From: Doris montereyensis
Lineage: Eukaryota; Mollusca; Gastropoda; Nudibranchia; Dorididae
NCBI GenBank assembly: GCA_037039925.1
Contig: JAXRKP010000069.1
Span: 507,501-571,500, forward strand
Direction of reading: 5' to 3'
DNA: 64,000 nt
Position numbers and translations under genes: made by a program. Position 1 is the stretch's first letter, and each line of letters opens with the position of its first letter. The notes beneath the pieces were generated by a model that did no database searches, was not told the origin of the DNA, and saw only the letters and a program-made list of their open reading frames with translations. Shown here piece by piece: positions 1 through 14,044 of this stretch.

Positions 1-32
<32 letters not shown>
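1..32. repeat. (TTA)n microsatellite at window edge
   Basis: Perfect TTA trinucleotide run that reaches the window start, so its true left end is not visible. Confidence 0.95.
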
Positions 33-137
33 AGGACATACATGTACATGTGTTATTAGATTTGGCACAAACGTTAAGATTTCAAGGTACACATACTTCA
101 AAATGCCCTGTGTACGCCAAAACCTTTTTTCTTCCTC

Positions 138-140
<3 letters not shown>

Positions 141-168
<28 letters not shown>
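141..168. repeat. (GT)n microsatellite
   Basis: About 14 uninterrupted GT units between ordinary AT-rich DNA. Confidence 0.95.
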
Positions 169-358
169 CTGGTGTTTATCACCGATCTCTTACAGGTCAC
201 GTCAATTAAGAGTTTGGGGAAATGAAGGGAGAGGTGGACTTTCCATGATCATCTCCTTTCAACGGCTTCTATTCATGTTTGCCTGTCACTGTCAGTGTCA
301 GGATTAACGCCAAACCTCAAAAAGCAAGAGTGGCCACCACTTTGATTACTCTGTGGGG

Positions 359-682
359 GGACACAGTAGTCCAGAAACAAGGTGACGGCTTCTCAATCAA
401 AAGATCGTGGGTTCAAGCCCAGGCAGGTTATAAAAGTTTCCTCGAGTTTTTTTCAAGCAAAACCTGCCCCCACCCCTCCGCATCCACCTGGTCCATGTAG
501 ATGGATCAACACCTAGTCCCATTGGAGACGGCCTGGGTGACCTAGGAGACGGCCGATAAAAACGCTGTGCGCGTCAAAGATCCCTTGGCTGTTTACATGG
601 GAATCGGGGCAAATTTTAAAAAAATTATACCAAAACTCCGAGATCATTTAAGTTTTTGTGGATGTGGGTAAAATGAAATCAA
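359..682 (+). mobile_element. tRNA-derived SINE, family 2, copy 1
   Basis: The head looks tRNA-like, with a B-box-like segment (GTGGGTTCAAGCCC) near 408-421. A conserved middle follows (ACACCTAGTCCCATTGGAGA near 509-529) and a tail ending GATGTGGGTAAAATGAAATC. The same order of middle and tail recurs at 51343-51606 and 63258-63480 in the same orientation, which defines a dispersed family rather than a real tRNA gene. Family name unknown; the tail is presumably the part recognised by a partner LINE. Confidence 0.75.
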
Positions 683-2746
683 TTTTTTTTAATCAAAAGG
701 ATCACTTTATCACGGTGGTGTGTGCAGACGATAGCCACTATAATGCTGCTCGGTGGCACTGCCGACGCTGGCAGCCGTGGGACACCTGGGGAACATGACA
801 GTAGCACCAAAACGAAAACAAACAAAAACAAAAACAAAAAAAAACTTCCATAATGTTCGAAGGGAAGGGCTAATCATCGTGTGGTAAAATCCCACCCGCA
901 GAAGTGATGGAAATGACATGTGTCTCCTTTTTTCTCTCCTTCAAAGTTCATTGAGATTTACATTATACCTATAACAGTAGATTCGTGACAACAGGAGAAA
1001 AAAATCGTTCGTTGATCCCTAGGGTAGTTCTTCTTAAATGGACATGGGTCGCCAACTGAACCCTTGAAACGGCGACCATCGCGTTTAAATTATTCCAGCT
1101 GGTAGGGAGACCGGTTACAGAAACCCACATTCAACTACGTTGGAAATTGGGAGACACCACAGGTAAAACATTAGGTATCAAGGATGCCTCGCAATAATCT
1201 CCCACCCACAGTTATTCCTATAAGAAGCAAGAAATCTATCCTGATACCTAACTTTGATCAATTTTATTCCTTGTTGTTCATAACATTTTCACATTTATGA
1301 GCCGTTTCCATAACCCAGGTCTCTAATCATTGACTATTCAAATACAGGACACAAACTAATCGTTTTCCGTTCATTATTTCTCAGAAACAAAAAGAATAGT
1401 AACTCATACAAGCATCAAAACAGTATTATCAATCTACCACCTTGAGACAGAAATGATAATTTGAGTTTTAGTACATGTATTAAAGCTAGATGAAGTGGTT
1501 TCACATTTTAAAAATAATAAATTTAAATGTGAAAGAATACTTAAATGCAAAACATGAAAGATGAATTTTTAGCAGATTGCTGATCACTGAAAGACATTGT
1601 TACAATCTATTACCGGTAATTCAAAGTGGTATTGTGCTCAGGGGAAAGCCTTTAGAAAACACAATCTGTATGTATGATCTTTCATACAAACAATCATAAA
1701 TTTAAACACACAGCGTACTATTCAATTACACAGGTTGAGTTAAGTTACAATACATACAACACATCGTTCAGATCATGTCTACTTGATAGAAACTGTTTTT
1801 CATTGCAGGTTAACATTTGTAATGAGCAATAAACGTCTTTTCAGTTTTCTTAACATACCTTTTCCCTCTCGCTCCCCCACCCCACTTAACAACCCCTAAA
1901 TGACACTGCCCCCTCCAGCCCTTTAATAACCAAAACAACATTATAACAGAACAACCCCACCACACACACTCACAAATGCACCTTACAAGAGACAATAAGC
2001 AAAACAACCAGTAATTTCTTGGCAATTAAAAGACTCTTTCACGCCTTTTGATTGCCAAGATTGAGACAACTCAATGTTATCCTTTTCAGCACAAACGTAA
2101 CACCATTCTAATAAACTAAATTATAAAATTAATGACAATAATAAATATAATAAACAATGTAATAACGTGTCCTTTCTTTTTGTCAGCACCTAGATCGGTA
2201 AACTTCACAAAGATGCCAAAATATGATTGCATTTGCCGATGATTGTATCAATCTACACCGAGTTAAAAACACAAAGCAATTAAATGTCTGATATCTCTAT
2301 GTGTAACTGTACACAAACACACATTTTCAGGTGAAAATAGAAATGGTCGGCATTACATACTGGTTAAATATCTCATAGTTCGGATCATCTGTCAGAAATT
2401 GAATTTAACAAGCAAAGCGATGGATACAAAACTTATAGGGATTAAGTAAAAACAAAATTCAAAGGAGACAAATCCACTCAAATGACTTCAACAGCCAGAA
2501 TTAAGCATATTGATGACTTGAAATTTTCAAAGAAACCAACAAACTGAGAATACTTTATCACATATAAAAACACAAAAAGTTGCAAGTAAAAGACTAAGAA
2601 CTGAAAAATGTTAGAAAAAAAACCCCATTTGTTATCATTCAATATGAGTAATCAGATATTTAAATGCCATGAATATGATGAGACTTAAAACGACCTTAAC
2701 AAAATGTATACAGTGAACAAAATATTTTGATGTACACTCTTTTTAT
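683..2746. other. Intergenic stretch, nothing recognised
   Basis: AT-rich DNA with only short open frames on either strand and none resembling a known protein. No repeat family seen elsewhere in the window was recognised here. Confidence 0.5.
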
Positions 2747-2889
<143 letters not shown>

Positions 2890-5800
2890 TAGCCTTACAT
2901 GACTCTTCACTATCTACTAGCTACTATCTTGGAAGAAAATTGCTCCTACTCCTACTCCTAGATTAAAGAATTCAAAATAATCATTATGTCGGTGTGGATT
3001 TATAATCGTAAATAAAACATTACGCGTTCATAACTGTATTATATACATTCTTGAATGACACTTTTTGATGGGCATGTGGAAATATAAGTGTGTGATCAAA
3101 CTCAAATGTGTCATCACCTTTCCCTTTCTGTTTTTCTTTTGTTCGTCTTTTGAATATATATATACCACTAGGCTGGTGGAATGGTTGAATAGTAAATGGG
3201 TTATTTGCATGCCAACTATAGGCATGGTTAAGATAAGGTTTTCTTGGATTTTATATGTGTCTTATACGTGTCAGAGGACATTAAAGGAGCCATGCAAGCT
3301 CTTAGATTAAAATACATCTCCTGTATTGGTAGAAGATAAGGGAAAGATTTCTCGTTTTACCTCTTCTTATATAACTGACACAACTTTTCTTTTTTTCTTC
3401 TTTAACATTATGACGATGGTGAAAGTCTAAAATTAGTAACACTTTTTTAACATTAGGAAGCCCCATTTGCTTTGTCTAGTTAGAATTCCGTGGCATAAAG
3501 ACCAATAGAAACCTGTATAATAACCATATGAGCAATTCGTATATCCCTATTGGATCTCGTTTTTGACACTTGCAAACTGTGAACACCGATTAAAATGTGC
3601 AGCATTTAAAAAAAATTACATCTCAGAACATCCAAAATTGGACTTGCACAGTTTTGCGACTTTCACCATCCAAAGTGCAAAATATCCAAACAGCTTGGAT
3701 ACCATGAAATGACTTTTCTGTGCATTAAATATATTTACGAGTGGCAAATAAATAGTTCACATTATACAGTCTTATATTCAATTGACAGCACACATTAGAA
3801 ATAGAAGTTGCTATCCAATTCATATTTTAAATTCCTTTTGACTGATAGCATGTGTCGCTCTTGGAATAACATTGAAACGTTGTGAGGAACATCAAGCAAG
3901 TATATAACTGACAGCAAAGTGGTCTTCTAAACAGTGTGGCTGAGCTGGTGAAAGCATAATTTATTTATATGGACTATTAAATTATTATGCAGTCAAAACA
4001 CAAAGGGCTTTTTTCTTCAAAAGCCATCCCTTTAATTCAAATTGTGGTGAACTTGATATAATCTTAGAGTAAAGACTTGTTTTGGCAATAGGCCCCAGAG
4101 CTACATCAAAAAGTTCAATAGAACATGACAAAAGCGCAAATGATGAAAGCTTTTCAGCATGACAAAACAGCATAATATACGGACTAGAATTTTTAAGTCA
4201 TTGCAAAGATTATCTACTGATTAAGATAGTTCACTGAAAATAAATTATCGTCACTAGGAAACTATCCATGTTCATACCAATGACACAAAGAGGCAGTATA
4301 CGCATTAGAAAAATTCTTTAAAAAAAAAAAACGGGGAGAAAAGGCAATGTTTTATGGAATTGTTTAATTAAATGATCCTTTTATTTCAGCTAATTACTTG
4401 TAATACTTCAAAGAATATATAATGGTGTTTGAGGCCCATTTTCTAACTAATTCGATGAAAAAAATATAATGGAGAGGTCAGGTGAACGATTAGCAGAACA
4501 AGGAAATAGTATGTTTGTGCGTTAGAATATTTTCTTATTGTTAATTTCAATGAAATTCTGTGATTAAAATGGTACAAAATGTAAAATATTTAAGACAGTT
4601 TATCTCTTGCTGCGGATTGGAAGGTAAGAAGTAACCACAAGGTCTCTAGAATCACAGGTCCTGACACAAATACTGGAATTCTTTTTCCCCATTCGTTTGC
4701 CTGAACTCAACAGTCTGTCATGACTAAGCTAAGAGATCAGATGGCCTACATTAAGCCAAGTTCAACAAATTCTAATTCAATATATGCGATATTGATCACA
4801 TTTTTGTCAGTCAATCTGGACTTCTGAGACACTCTATATTGCCTATAACATGGGGTTGGCAGACACATAAAGTAGACTGAAGGGTAGCCAGACAACTACC
4901 TCCTTCCAATATCATAGAAATATGAAATGGCATTGTGACTTTAATTCATACAAATGAAGGTATTCCTGTTAAGTGCATAGTTTCTCACATTCATGAAGAT
5001 GCGCGATCATAAACATTCCATAATGGTGACAGTTGTAGTATATATGCACACACAGTCTGTGATTCTACTTCATGTCTAGCTCTTGATCACACAGATAATT
5101 TGTAATATTTTGTGAGAAGAAGAAAAAAACTGGCGGGACATTGATTAATTTTGCAGCTTTTCAAAATTAATGCCATTGATTGTACAATTCACTTTCCATT
5201 TTACTGTCTAACAATGATGATATACCTTCTCAGGCAGTATTAAATAATGTTGTAAGCTTATGATTGTGATTATGGGAGCACTAGTATTTAGTATGGACAC
5301 TGGCTTTTATTTGCTTCATTGAAATTTCCCCGTCCACAATTGCGGTAATCTCAGGGTGAATTAAGGGGAATCTGCAATATGAAAGAAGGAAAGGAAAGAA
5401 ATAAAACCTACCAGCAGTGCCCATGATCGCTCGCTGAACACTGGCACAGGCAGGACTTTTTAACTATGTAATGATTTACCTTTCCAAATGGCAACTGAAT
5501 TTGCTTTCCTCACAAGACCCAGGTGTGACTTAAAATATATGTTGAGGTACAGAGGGATATTGTGAAATATCAGGATGTGACGATAATCATCTAACAAGTT
5601 AGTCTAATGTATACATTCGCAGAGCTGAATAACCCTTCGGATAAAATGGGGGAAATGAATAATGTAATGTCAGTGAGCCCCTGGCAGTCTGGGAAACAGA
5701 CAAAACAAATATTTTTTTTTAATAACTTACCTTGAACATCAAAGTAGCAAAATCATGCAGCTCATTTTAGGTTTCTATACATGCTTAACTGTGATTTCGT

Positions 5801-8800
5801 AGAACTTTTAAAGGAGGCAAAATAACTGATTAAATGCCTCTCCTCTGTTCTAAAAAGTATCATCATTCTGGAATGAAAATGTTTTGAAGGTCATTGCTTC
5901 ACTCATGGCGGTTTAACCTTTAAATGTGATGTATATATTCGATGAATAGAAATAATTAGGCCAAAATTATACTAACACCGTTTCACGGCGTAAAACAGAC
6001 GGATTCAAGGAAAACGTAATGCAGTGAGTTACAAATTAGTTAATCGAAGAGAATTTAACGGGTAAGATACTTATACTACCCCGTCAACTTGTCACAATAC
6101 ACCGCCAGACGGCAGCCAATGCATCGTGTCACATTTTCACCCGTCTGCAAAGGGACAGGATGGGCTTGGTGCGATGACTCATGACCGGAAACGTCAGCAG
6201 GGATGCTATTTATAAAAAATTAAAACCAATATATTGCTTCAAATCAATTTTTTTATGTCAGAAATGAAATCAGCATATTGAAAAACCTTCACAAACGTGT
6301 GAAAATCTGCATCTTTAGAGTGACTATTTGTTGATTTTGGTGTTCATTTTTATTAATGTTTTGGCGGAGTTTTGCAAGCGCCCCTTTCACCCCAACGATG
6401 ATACTATTGTACTATTGGCTCTCTATAGAGGCCTACTACACACGTACTCTTAGTTCTCTTCGGTTTGTGCTTTTTAAAAATAATGTTTACCACTTTTTTA
6501 AATGACGATGGTCTTATTGTGGCAGTCTAAACAAGGCGTGATATTTATGACAAGGGGGACAGAAACCACAACAACAGAGTTTACGTGATGAAACTATGGA
6601 ATGAGATTATTAATAGGATGTACAGATAGGCTGCGATATCTATGTGTTCGTCTTCTTCTATTTTTCACCATAGCCACATCGCTAATTTCCTAGTCAGCGC
6701 CACTTCAAGAATGAAAGAAATTTACAATGGTCTGTGTCTCAAGTGTTTACATTTAGATGGCGAAAGTCGGGATTAATATAATTAGATGCCGTGCGGTGGC
6801 AACGGACGGGCTTAGTATAATTCTGGCCATAGACAGATAGAAACAGGCTTCGAAAATATATCAATATATAAAATCATTATATATGTAAATTATATTGTAT
6901 TGTTTATGCGCAACTCACAAAAAATGAAATGATGGAATGTAATTTGGTATATTTCTAGATATGTTTCACAATAATATATTAATTTATTTCTGTCAAATAA
7001 GTATGTAATAGTCCTCATTTCATGTTGGGACGTTCCATAAATGTCAAACATGATTTTGCCTGACAGCAGATTCAGTAGTTGACTAGAGATGACAGCCAAA
7101 AAGACCTATTATTATTTAAAACAAAATTTGCATAAAGCATGACTTAGAATGTAAAGAATGGCCTTTGTATCAAACTGTCAAAAGACATGTTCTTTTTAGA
7201 ATTTGTTAAGTTTAAAATGTTATCACATCGACTAAAAATTGAAAAATTGCTATTAGGTCGTACAAATTCCATATAAAAACCATTCCTTTCCAAAGCAAGC
7301 ATGACCATATTTTTACTTCCTTAATAACAAACAAAAATGATATCAGATCAACTTTAACCTCCTCACTTTTCAAATTTTCAAAAAAATTCAGATCAATATT
7401 AGTATTTTCAAAGATACACTGGACACAGATGACATTAACTGCATGCCTAAAACACTGAGCCAGAAATGAGGCGATCAAATCATTTCAAGAGAAAACAAGC
7501 AAAATAAGCATAACAATTTTTCAAAACCTAAACTAAATAACAAAGACACAAAACAAACTGAAGAAGTGACATTCACATATTGGGAGTTATATAATTGTGT
7601 GTGTCATTTTCAAAACCTAGATGTGATTTCAACGGGAAAAAGAAAATGAAATTGTATTACAAGGAGTAGTAAGAATAAGACGATAATTTTACAGTTAGAA
7701 ATTAGATTTGGACTATAGTGACCAGACTTGACACTATGGTAAAATGTAAACTAAGAATGATTCGAATCATTGTCCAAAATGAGATCTTTCCTATGTAAAG
7801 ATGACATAAGGGCTTGTGAAAAGCGACAAATGAGTGGATATATAGCATCAGGTAAAAATTGTGAGATATATATGTATATATATATATTTTGTAGATTGTG
7901 CAATAATAATCTTATCAAAAGAGACTCCTACATATTCAAATGTTAATAGATCTACTTGCAATGGTTGCTATCTCATTTAGTGAGGATTCATTGTTTTGTC
8001 AATGTTGGTATTTTCATCATTTTCCATAATATTATTCCAACTGTAGACAGCAAAATTCATGGCACAGCAACTATCTAAAATCAGTAAAATATTTGTTATG
8101 TCAAAGCTAAGATTCTAGATGAGGGGAAAAATATTTATCTCAAAACTTGTAATAATAGCAGCTACAACATCACTATGAAAAAGGATCAAATTTGATTCTT
8201 CCACGGCAACAAAATTTAACACACTTAACCCAAAATTACTGAATTGTGCATTTTGATTACCTTTTTCCCTTTTTGGCCTGCAACATATTTAATGAAAGAC
8301 GATAAAGTATTTATTTTCTCATAATATAAGAAAATCAAAATGCAATGCAGTATTCACCCTAAAAGCAAAAGAGAACAGTAAAGCTTTCAATTTGGAACAT
8401 CAGGAGTGTGGATTATTAAGTATGCAAGTGAAAAAAAGAAGTAAGTGAATATTCTTATAATCAAAGTTTTTTGGAAGATACAAATTTGAGAGACATCCAT
8501 TTGTTAAACAAAATCAGACAAATAAAGTACAACAGAAACAAGATTTCAACCCCAAATTTTAAAACTCATACACAACCTCATCTCCCGCCCTCACACAAAC
8601 TCTTAAACCTGATGCCACACAAACAACAGCAAAATCTAGAAAACCTTTCATCCTCAACCCCCCCCCCCCCCCACCACCCACAACGCATTTGCTTATAATT
8701 TCTGCTTCCAAACAAACCAAAGAAGACAACTAATAAACAGAATTAAGAATGAAAAACCCAGACTTGCCACTGTCACCAATGCTCCCTCCTGTCTAAATAA

Positions 8801-9129
8801 AAGGCATAGTTCTACTTTAATTCTACCTTCTTAATTTGTTCATTTTCTTAACCCCTTAAAAGCAGACAAAAATGCGACAGCACATTAATATAAAGAGTTC
8901 ACATTTCATAGAGCATTGGTCATTTTGATTAATCAGAAACAATTATACATGTCTTGAATTTGTCAACGTAACTCTTCCTTCACTCATTCCTTACATTCTA
9001 AACTCGTAAAATCACTCAAAAGTTCTCTCATCATTGTATTCAACGTTCACCAAGACAAGTTTCTTCACCATTTGATCTACAAATTCTACAACTACTCTCC
9101 CACTCAGGCCTTTGTTCAAATGAGAAGTT
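2890..9129. other. Downstream flank of the NUDT gene; no gene seen
   Basis: Long AT-rich region without a recognisable coding exon. It may hold the 3' UTR of the minus-strand NUDT gene at its right end: a minus-strand AATAAA lies at 8310-8315, but nothing proves it is used. A short copy of the dispersed 'AATTCACCCTGAGAT' repeat lies near 5316-5375. A poly-C run occurs near 8659-8672. Confidence 0.4.
5316..5375 (+). repeat. Dispersed repeat, family 3 terminal fragment
   Basis: The segment reads 'GAAATTTCCCCGTCCACAAT' then 'ATCTCAGGGTGAATTAAG'. A close relative lies at 11720-11790 and reverse-complement versions lie at 26330-26430, 32395-32525, 39361-39480 and 39488-39660. Looks like the end of a short interspersed element; its class is unknown. 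Confidence 0.6.
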
Positions 9130-12100
9130 TCATGATACAACGTTGCCACTTTCAATCACTTTGATGTAGTTGACTTGGACAGAATTGTGTGCAGAGAGGT
9201 GCTGTTTAGCATCTGTTAGAGGGAACCACTGCCGTCGTCTGTCTGAGAAGGGTAGAAAGCCAGTATTGGCAGATGCTGAATAACTGATTACAAAACCAAA
9301 GTTCATGAAAACAGCAGTAAGACATTTCAATGAAATATGTTGCTCAATAGTACTCATAAACGAATACTCAAATTTGATGTCACTTAAAGATAATTTTGAC
9401 TAACTAGATCTAGTACATTTCACTAAATAAAAAATAAGAATATAATTTTCTGACATACAGCAGAATTGTGTGGAAACAAAGGAAAACCCACAACAAGAAA
9501 TATTTCTTTTCTTGTCTTTTTTTTCTCTCATGAAAATCTGAGACGATTTCTGAATGTTTTGCAATTTACCATACCCAGATATCTTTATTGGCCGCAAACT
9601 ATGTTAATATTTTAATTCTGCGAAATTCTAAATTTAAATTTGCAATGCTTGACAAACAGACTGCAGTAGAGTGATAGAAGAAAAGAGTAAATCGATAAAA
9701 CTACAGTGAAAGCAATGTATGACATCACTGTGAGATGACCTTTTTTGTCTGCTCAAAATATAATGTAAAATGATTGTAACTTGAAAGGCTTCAAAGTCAA
9801 TGAGACTAAATATTCAGAATCTTTGCTTTTTCAGACAAAGAGCTTCCATCTTTGAAAATATTTACATTATGAGGTGACACATGTAGAATGCAATATTACA
9901 ATTACAATTTTTTCATCAATTCAGCGCATTTAGATATATTTTCCCCATGAAACAAATCGATATGAAAACTAAATAAAACAGCTATAAAACAAGTCAAAAT
10001 TATTTCAAAGCTTGAAAACTGACGCTCCAAAGGAGACCTTTCATTCGAAAAGAAAAAATTCAACAGGGTGAACAAAATTTTATTGTAATTGAGCCTGGCA
10101 AGAAATCACGGTTAGCAAACAAAAACATTTTTTTTTGTACATCACACAATTTAGCGTTAACTTTAGAAATTCATAAAACGATCAACAAAAATAACGAAAA
10201 ATAATTCAATAAATAAAAGAGGCAAAGGAAAAAAAAGATGCTAAAACATATAGAAATTTCATAAAAATGAATTGATCCATCACTTTATTCAAATTCATTT
10301 ACACATAAATTATGATAACTACGACAGTGTACTTATCTATATACCTAGAACAAAACACAAATCGCTATCAATTCCTAAAACAACTTACCAAAACTCTTAG
10401 ATTCCATCCAGTCATCTTGCAATGACTTTACATACAAAGCATAGACCCAAGTTCTGGTTTTCTTTTCATTGTTCTATAGGAAATCGAGAATGGTAAAAAG
10501 AGCAGTCATTATATATAACTTTAAAACTAAATTTACATTTTTGAAAATAATTTGTTTATGATGCACAAAATATTTTGACTAGGTGAGTTTTGCTTTTTCA
10601 GATTTTCACTCCCCCACATAAAGCATAAAAAATAAAATACTGACAACATAAGTCAATCATTTCAGTATAGGGATCTGTGTACTTTTGTTCTAAGGTCCTT
10701 TTCTTCATAAATTTTTAATCAAACATGACATTTAATAAATCATTCTATGTGAACAGGTACTTATATAACTTTACTTTTTATTAAATTAGAATGAGTTGAG
10801 AAAGGAAGAGCATGAAAAGCAAGCTAATATGCAACAAACAACATTGCATAAATTATATAACGATCAAATCAATAATATCTTTAGTTGTACATTTGGGATA
10901 AGGGTAAAATTCAACACAATAAATGTTTTAAGGATTTTTTCTACATATAATGATGCTATATGGCACATAAGCAAAAACACCAGCAACTGAAAATTTGGGT
11001 CACCTAGAACAACAAAATTGTCATCATGGGGTAAAACTTCATGACACAAAAAGAAACTGTTTTCACAGCGAAGTCCATCAGTGTTCAAACTTCAGACATA
11101 GGGAAACAACTCTTCTACCGAAGAGACAAGGAGAAAAAAGAACAAATTGAATCTCGGAAAATTTAATGAAACCTTCAAGGTAAGTATAATTCAAAATGTC
11201 AGATCATTGCAAAACTGACAGCTTACTTAAAAAGAGTTTAAATCTCTAGTTCCAATTTTCTTTGGCTGGATTTATTTTCAATCTTTAAAGTCGGTACTGA
11301 ATATTAGTTTTCATAATATCAAACTATTTTTTTCATTAAAAAATTTTTGTGAACATATTGTTACGGTTAACACATGCGTAAATTCATTTTCTCTTAAATC
11401 GGCGCAGGATAACAAATTAAAATGTTTTGAATTCCATAAACAGCTTCTTTTCTTTCATTTGCCATTTATGTGAAGGCCTTTCAAGTCTACAGGTCCAAAA
11501 CCAAAGATTATTTCAGTTTCCATAGCACTAAATATAATAAACAATACAAGATGACTCCATGGACAGGACGAAGCTGGTCTGTTGCAGGCTTTACTCACAG
11601 GCCATAGCTGGTTCCCATTCCTACCTAGCTGGATTGAGGAAAAATATGCAAGGTATCTTTTTCAAGCCTACACAGACTATAATTCAAACCCAAAGCTTGT
11701 ATCCTCAGATCTTTTTATTTACTTGGAATTTACCCCATCCACAATTTGCAGTGATCTCAGGGTGAATTAAGAGGAACCATTGATGTCACACCACCCGGGT
11801 GATACCAAGTATGATTATCAGATCTGGTCAGTATTCAATTCCAAGGTTACGCAGGTGGACGTGAAGGATACTATTCAAACTTTAAAATTATACAGCCTGT
11901 TCAAAATTGCGGCTTAGGTGAATGAAAATTCTACTCAAAAGTACGAAAACAATGAAATTTTCAATAATTAAGCATCACTTCTAGTAGAAAACTTCCTTAA
12001 ATCATAAAGAACCTAAATGAAAAATATGGTTAGTCTTAGTGGTCTGGCAACAGAGCTTTTGACGAACAAAGAACGACCAACTCAGAATTATATATATAGA

Positions 12101-14044
12101 TTGACATCTAACTTTGTATCAGCTGAAATAACAAGGCCATGCAGTATGAAAACTTGTATATATGGCAAATAGGAAGAAACTCTTAAAAGTAACACAAAAT
12201 TTTAAACAAAGAGACGCTAATCACTGATCGCTGTTACAGGAAAGAGACAGGAGCTGAATAGTCGGATTACAATTTGAGTGCGGTACAAGAGCAGGACTTA
12301 CTTCAAAGACCCCGAGCAATCTGTCAAGAGCCCCGACCACACCAGCCTCTTCCCACGCCTCACGTTCTGCTGCAGGGGCAGGCTCTTCTCCTGGGTCAAC
12401 ACCACCCCCTGGAACAGTCCATTTACTACGATCATTACTGGATGTGATAAGCAGCACCTGAAAGGTAAGTATTGGAACAACTCATATTATTACAGTTTGT
12501 CCTAGTTATTAAAGCTACATACTTAAAGATAAACTATTTCTGGTTGCTGCATTTTCTTGCTTTAAATTTACCTGCTGCATTTTCTTGCTTTAAATTTACC
12601 TTACCAATGTATATTTCTCAGCTATGCTCAGCTTTGTTCGCCTTAAATGAACACATATATGTATATATAATGTTGGTGAAACTGTCTAAAAGCGTGTCCA
12701 CGATATATGGGATATGAAATTTGTTCTTTAAATGATCAAATGCATACTTCTTTCGTGTCTATATAAGTATTGGAGGTCTTGGGGCCAAAGAAAAGCTAAT
12801 TTTACACACATGTTCTTAATGTAGATTTTCTTACCAACTTAAAACTCTAATCTCCTAAGTCTAGGAGCAGACTTACATGTTTAAATCCTTTTAAACATTG
12901 CATTCTAGCTGTATAAGTCCATTTTCTGCACAACATATTATTCTTTTTCCTTTCCTACATTTTAAAGACTAAAGTTATTAAATTGTAAAAAAAAGACCCA
13001 ATAAAAAAATGTTTGCAGCCCTATTCAATGATTTATTACATTTTTTGGCTTCTGAAAAAAAAATGTCATATAATATGGGTTTATGTGTTTAGACACTTTC
13101 ACAAAAGATACAATTTGTTTGATTTTAGTTGAACTAAAAGAAAGAAAGACACATGTTTAAGCAAGGAACAACCACTTAAAGTTACTTGGGGTATGCCATG
13201 AAACAGTCCACACTTTTTATGAAAACTTTCACATAAAGCAGTGTGTTATGTAATCCTTTTATATACATGTATATAAAAAGGTGCCAACAGTTCAGTCAGT
13301 AGACAGTCGGACTACCACTCAGGAGCAATGTTCCCTTTAATATTTTTCTAGTCTGTGCGCCTATTTTTAGTGTCAGGCAAATTTTGACGAAAAAAAATCT
13401 CAATCATGTGCACTGAGTGCATGAGAATGAACGTTAGACAAAAACAGTGGGTTTTTTTATTAGAGTGTTTTTTATTAGTATGTTTTATATTAGTGTGCGC
13501 ACCTGTTCTCCCTGATGTGCAGTTTAGACGGAATATTGCTCAAGAGACCCTAGTTTTGATTCCGTCCAGGCAAATTTCCTGGCCCTCCTGTCGACCCAGC
13601 AGCAAAATGGGTAGCGAGGTCTATTCAGATGGTGGAAGTAAAGTTGGCATGGAAAGCAATGCAAATTATGACATAGTATGCCTAGAAAATCAAGACTCTT
13701 CTGGTTATCCTTCGTTCAACTCTGAGTTTGAGCACTTCATTTTACTTTTCACATAAACTTATGTACAAAAGTACATTACAGATAATTCTTCTTAAAGACT
13801 TGTGGCCTACTGTTTATTCTATTAGATCAGCGAAAAATCCAACTTTGAGGTTGGGCATTTCTAGATCTAGAAAATCTAGATTCTAGATATTCAATGATTC
13901 ATTACAATTGTTACAAAACTACTAACACTTAAAGACTTAGTCTACCTCTTTCTCTGATCTATCCTTGAAGCAAAGACAAGCTGCCCGTCTTCGGAGTCCA
14001 TCTGGATCATACGTTCTTGGAACCATTATCTTTGTTCCTGACAT
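9130..14044 (-). CDS. NUDT3: Diphosphoinositol polyphosphate phosphohydrolase (NUDT3/NUDT4 type)
   Basis: Four exons, read on the minus strand: 14044-13946, 12457-12302, 10473-10389 and 9242-9130. Junction phases are 0, 0 and 1, and the predicted protein is about 150 aa, somewhat shorter than the vertebrate DIPPs. Exon 1 begins MSGTKIM and contains RTYDPDGLRRRAACLCF, the typical DIPP start. Exon 2 holds the Nudix box: G51, E57, R65-E66 and E69-E70 fit GX5EX7REUXEEXGU, preceded by W-T-V-PGGG. Exon 3 has KTRTWVYALYV and exon 4 has RRRQWFPLTDA, both matching DIPP positions after the box. In this family the enzyme removes the beta-phosphate of inositol pyrophosphates, and often hydrolyses diadenosine polyphosphates, in the cytosol or nucleus. 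Every splice border is GT..AG and the frame is open throughout. The ATG was chosen because it matches the family start; an open frame continues upstream but looks untranslated. NUDT3 versus NUDT4 versus NUDT10/11 orthology cannot be settled here. Confidence 0.93.
11720..11790 (+). repeat. Dispersed repeat, family 3 fragment in NUDT intron 2
   Basis: The segment carries 'TTTACCCCATCCACAATTTG' followed by 'GATCTCAGGGTGAATTAAGA', close to 5316-5375. Intronic. Confidence 0.6.
12545..12600. repeat. 28-bp tandem duplication
   Basis: A 28-bp unit beginning TGCTGCATTTTCTTGC is present twice head to tail with no visible mismatch, in NUDT intron 1. Perfect identity suggests it is recent (or an assembly artefact). 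Confidence 0.9.
13281..13755 (+). mobile_element. tRNA-derived SINE, family 4, split by a MITE
   Basis: A tRNA-like head (GTTCAGTCAGTAGACAGTCG, 13290-13309) is interrupted and resumes at 13547 with a B-box-like 'GAGACCCTAGTTTTGATTCC'. The body ends in 'GGAAAGCAATGCAAATTATG ... CCTAGAAAA'. That tail recurs at 17190-17285 and at 53540-54090. The interruption is the hAT-like element at 13326-13538. It sits in NUDT intron 1; the 116-aa open frame across it is an artefact. Confidence 0.65.
13326..13538. mobile_element. hAT-like MITE, copy 1 (nested in SINE)
   Basis: A 213-bp element with imperfect terminal inverted repeats, starting CAATGTTCCCTTTAA and ending in the complement of CAATATTCCGTCTAA. 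It is flanked by CTCAGGAG and CTCAAGAG, an 8-bp target duplication with one mismatch. A related 212-bp copy is at 18549-18760. 8-bp duplications are typical of hAT transposons. No coding capacity. Confidence 0.75.

Noticed and set aside
13406..13756. 116-aa plus-strand open frame
   Set aside because: Runs across a hAT-like MITE nested in a SINE within NUDT intron 1; no protein similarity.
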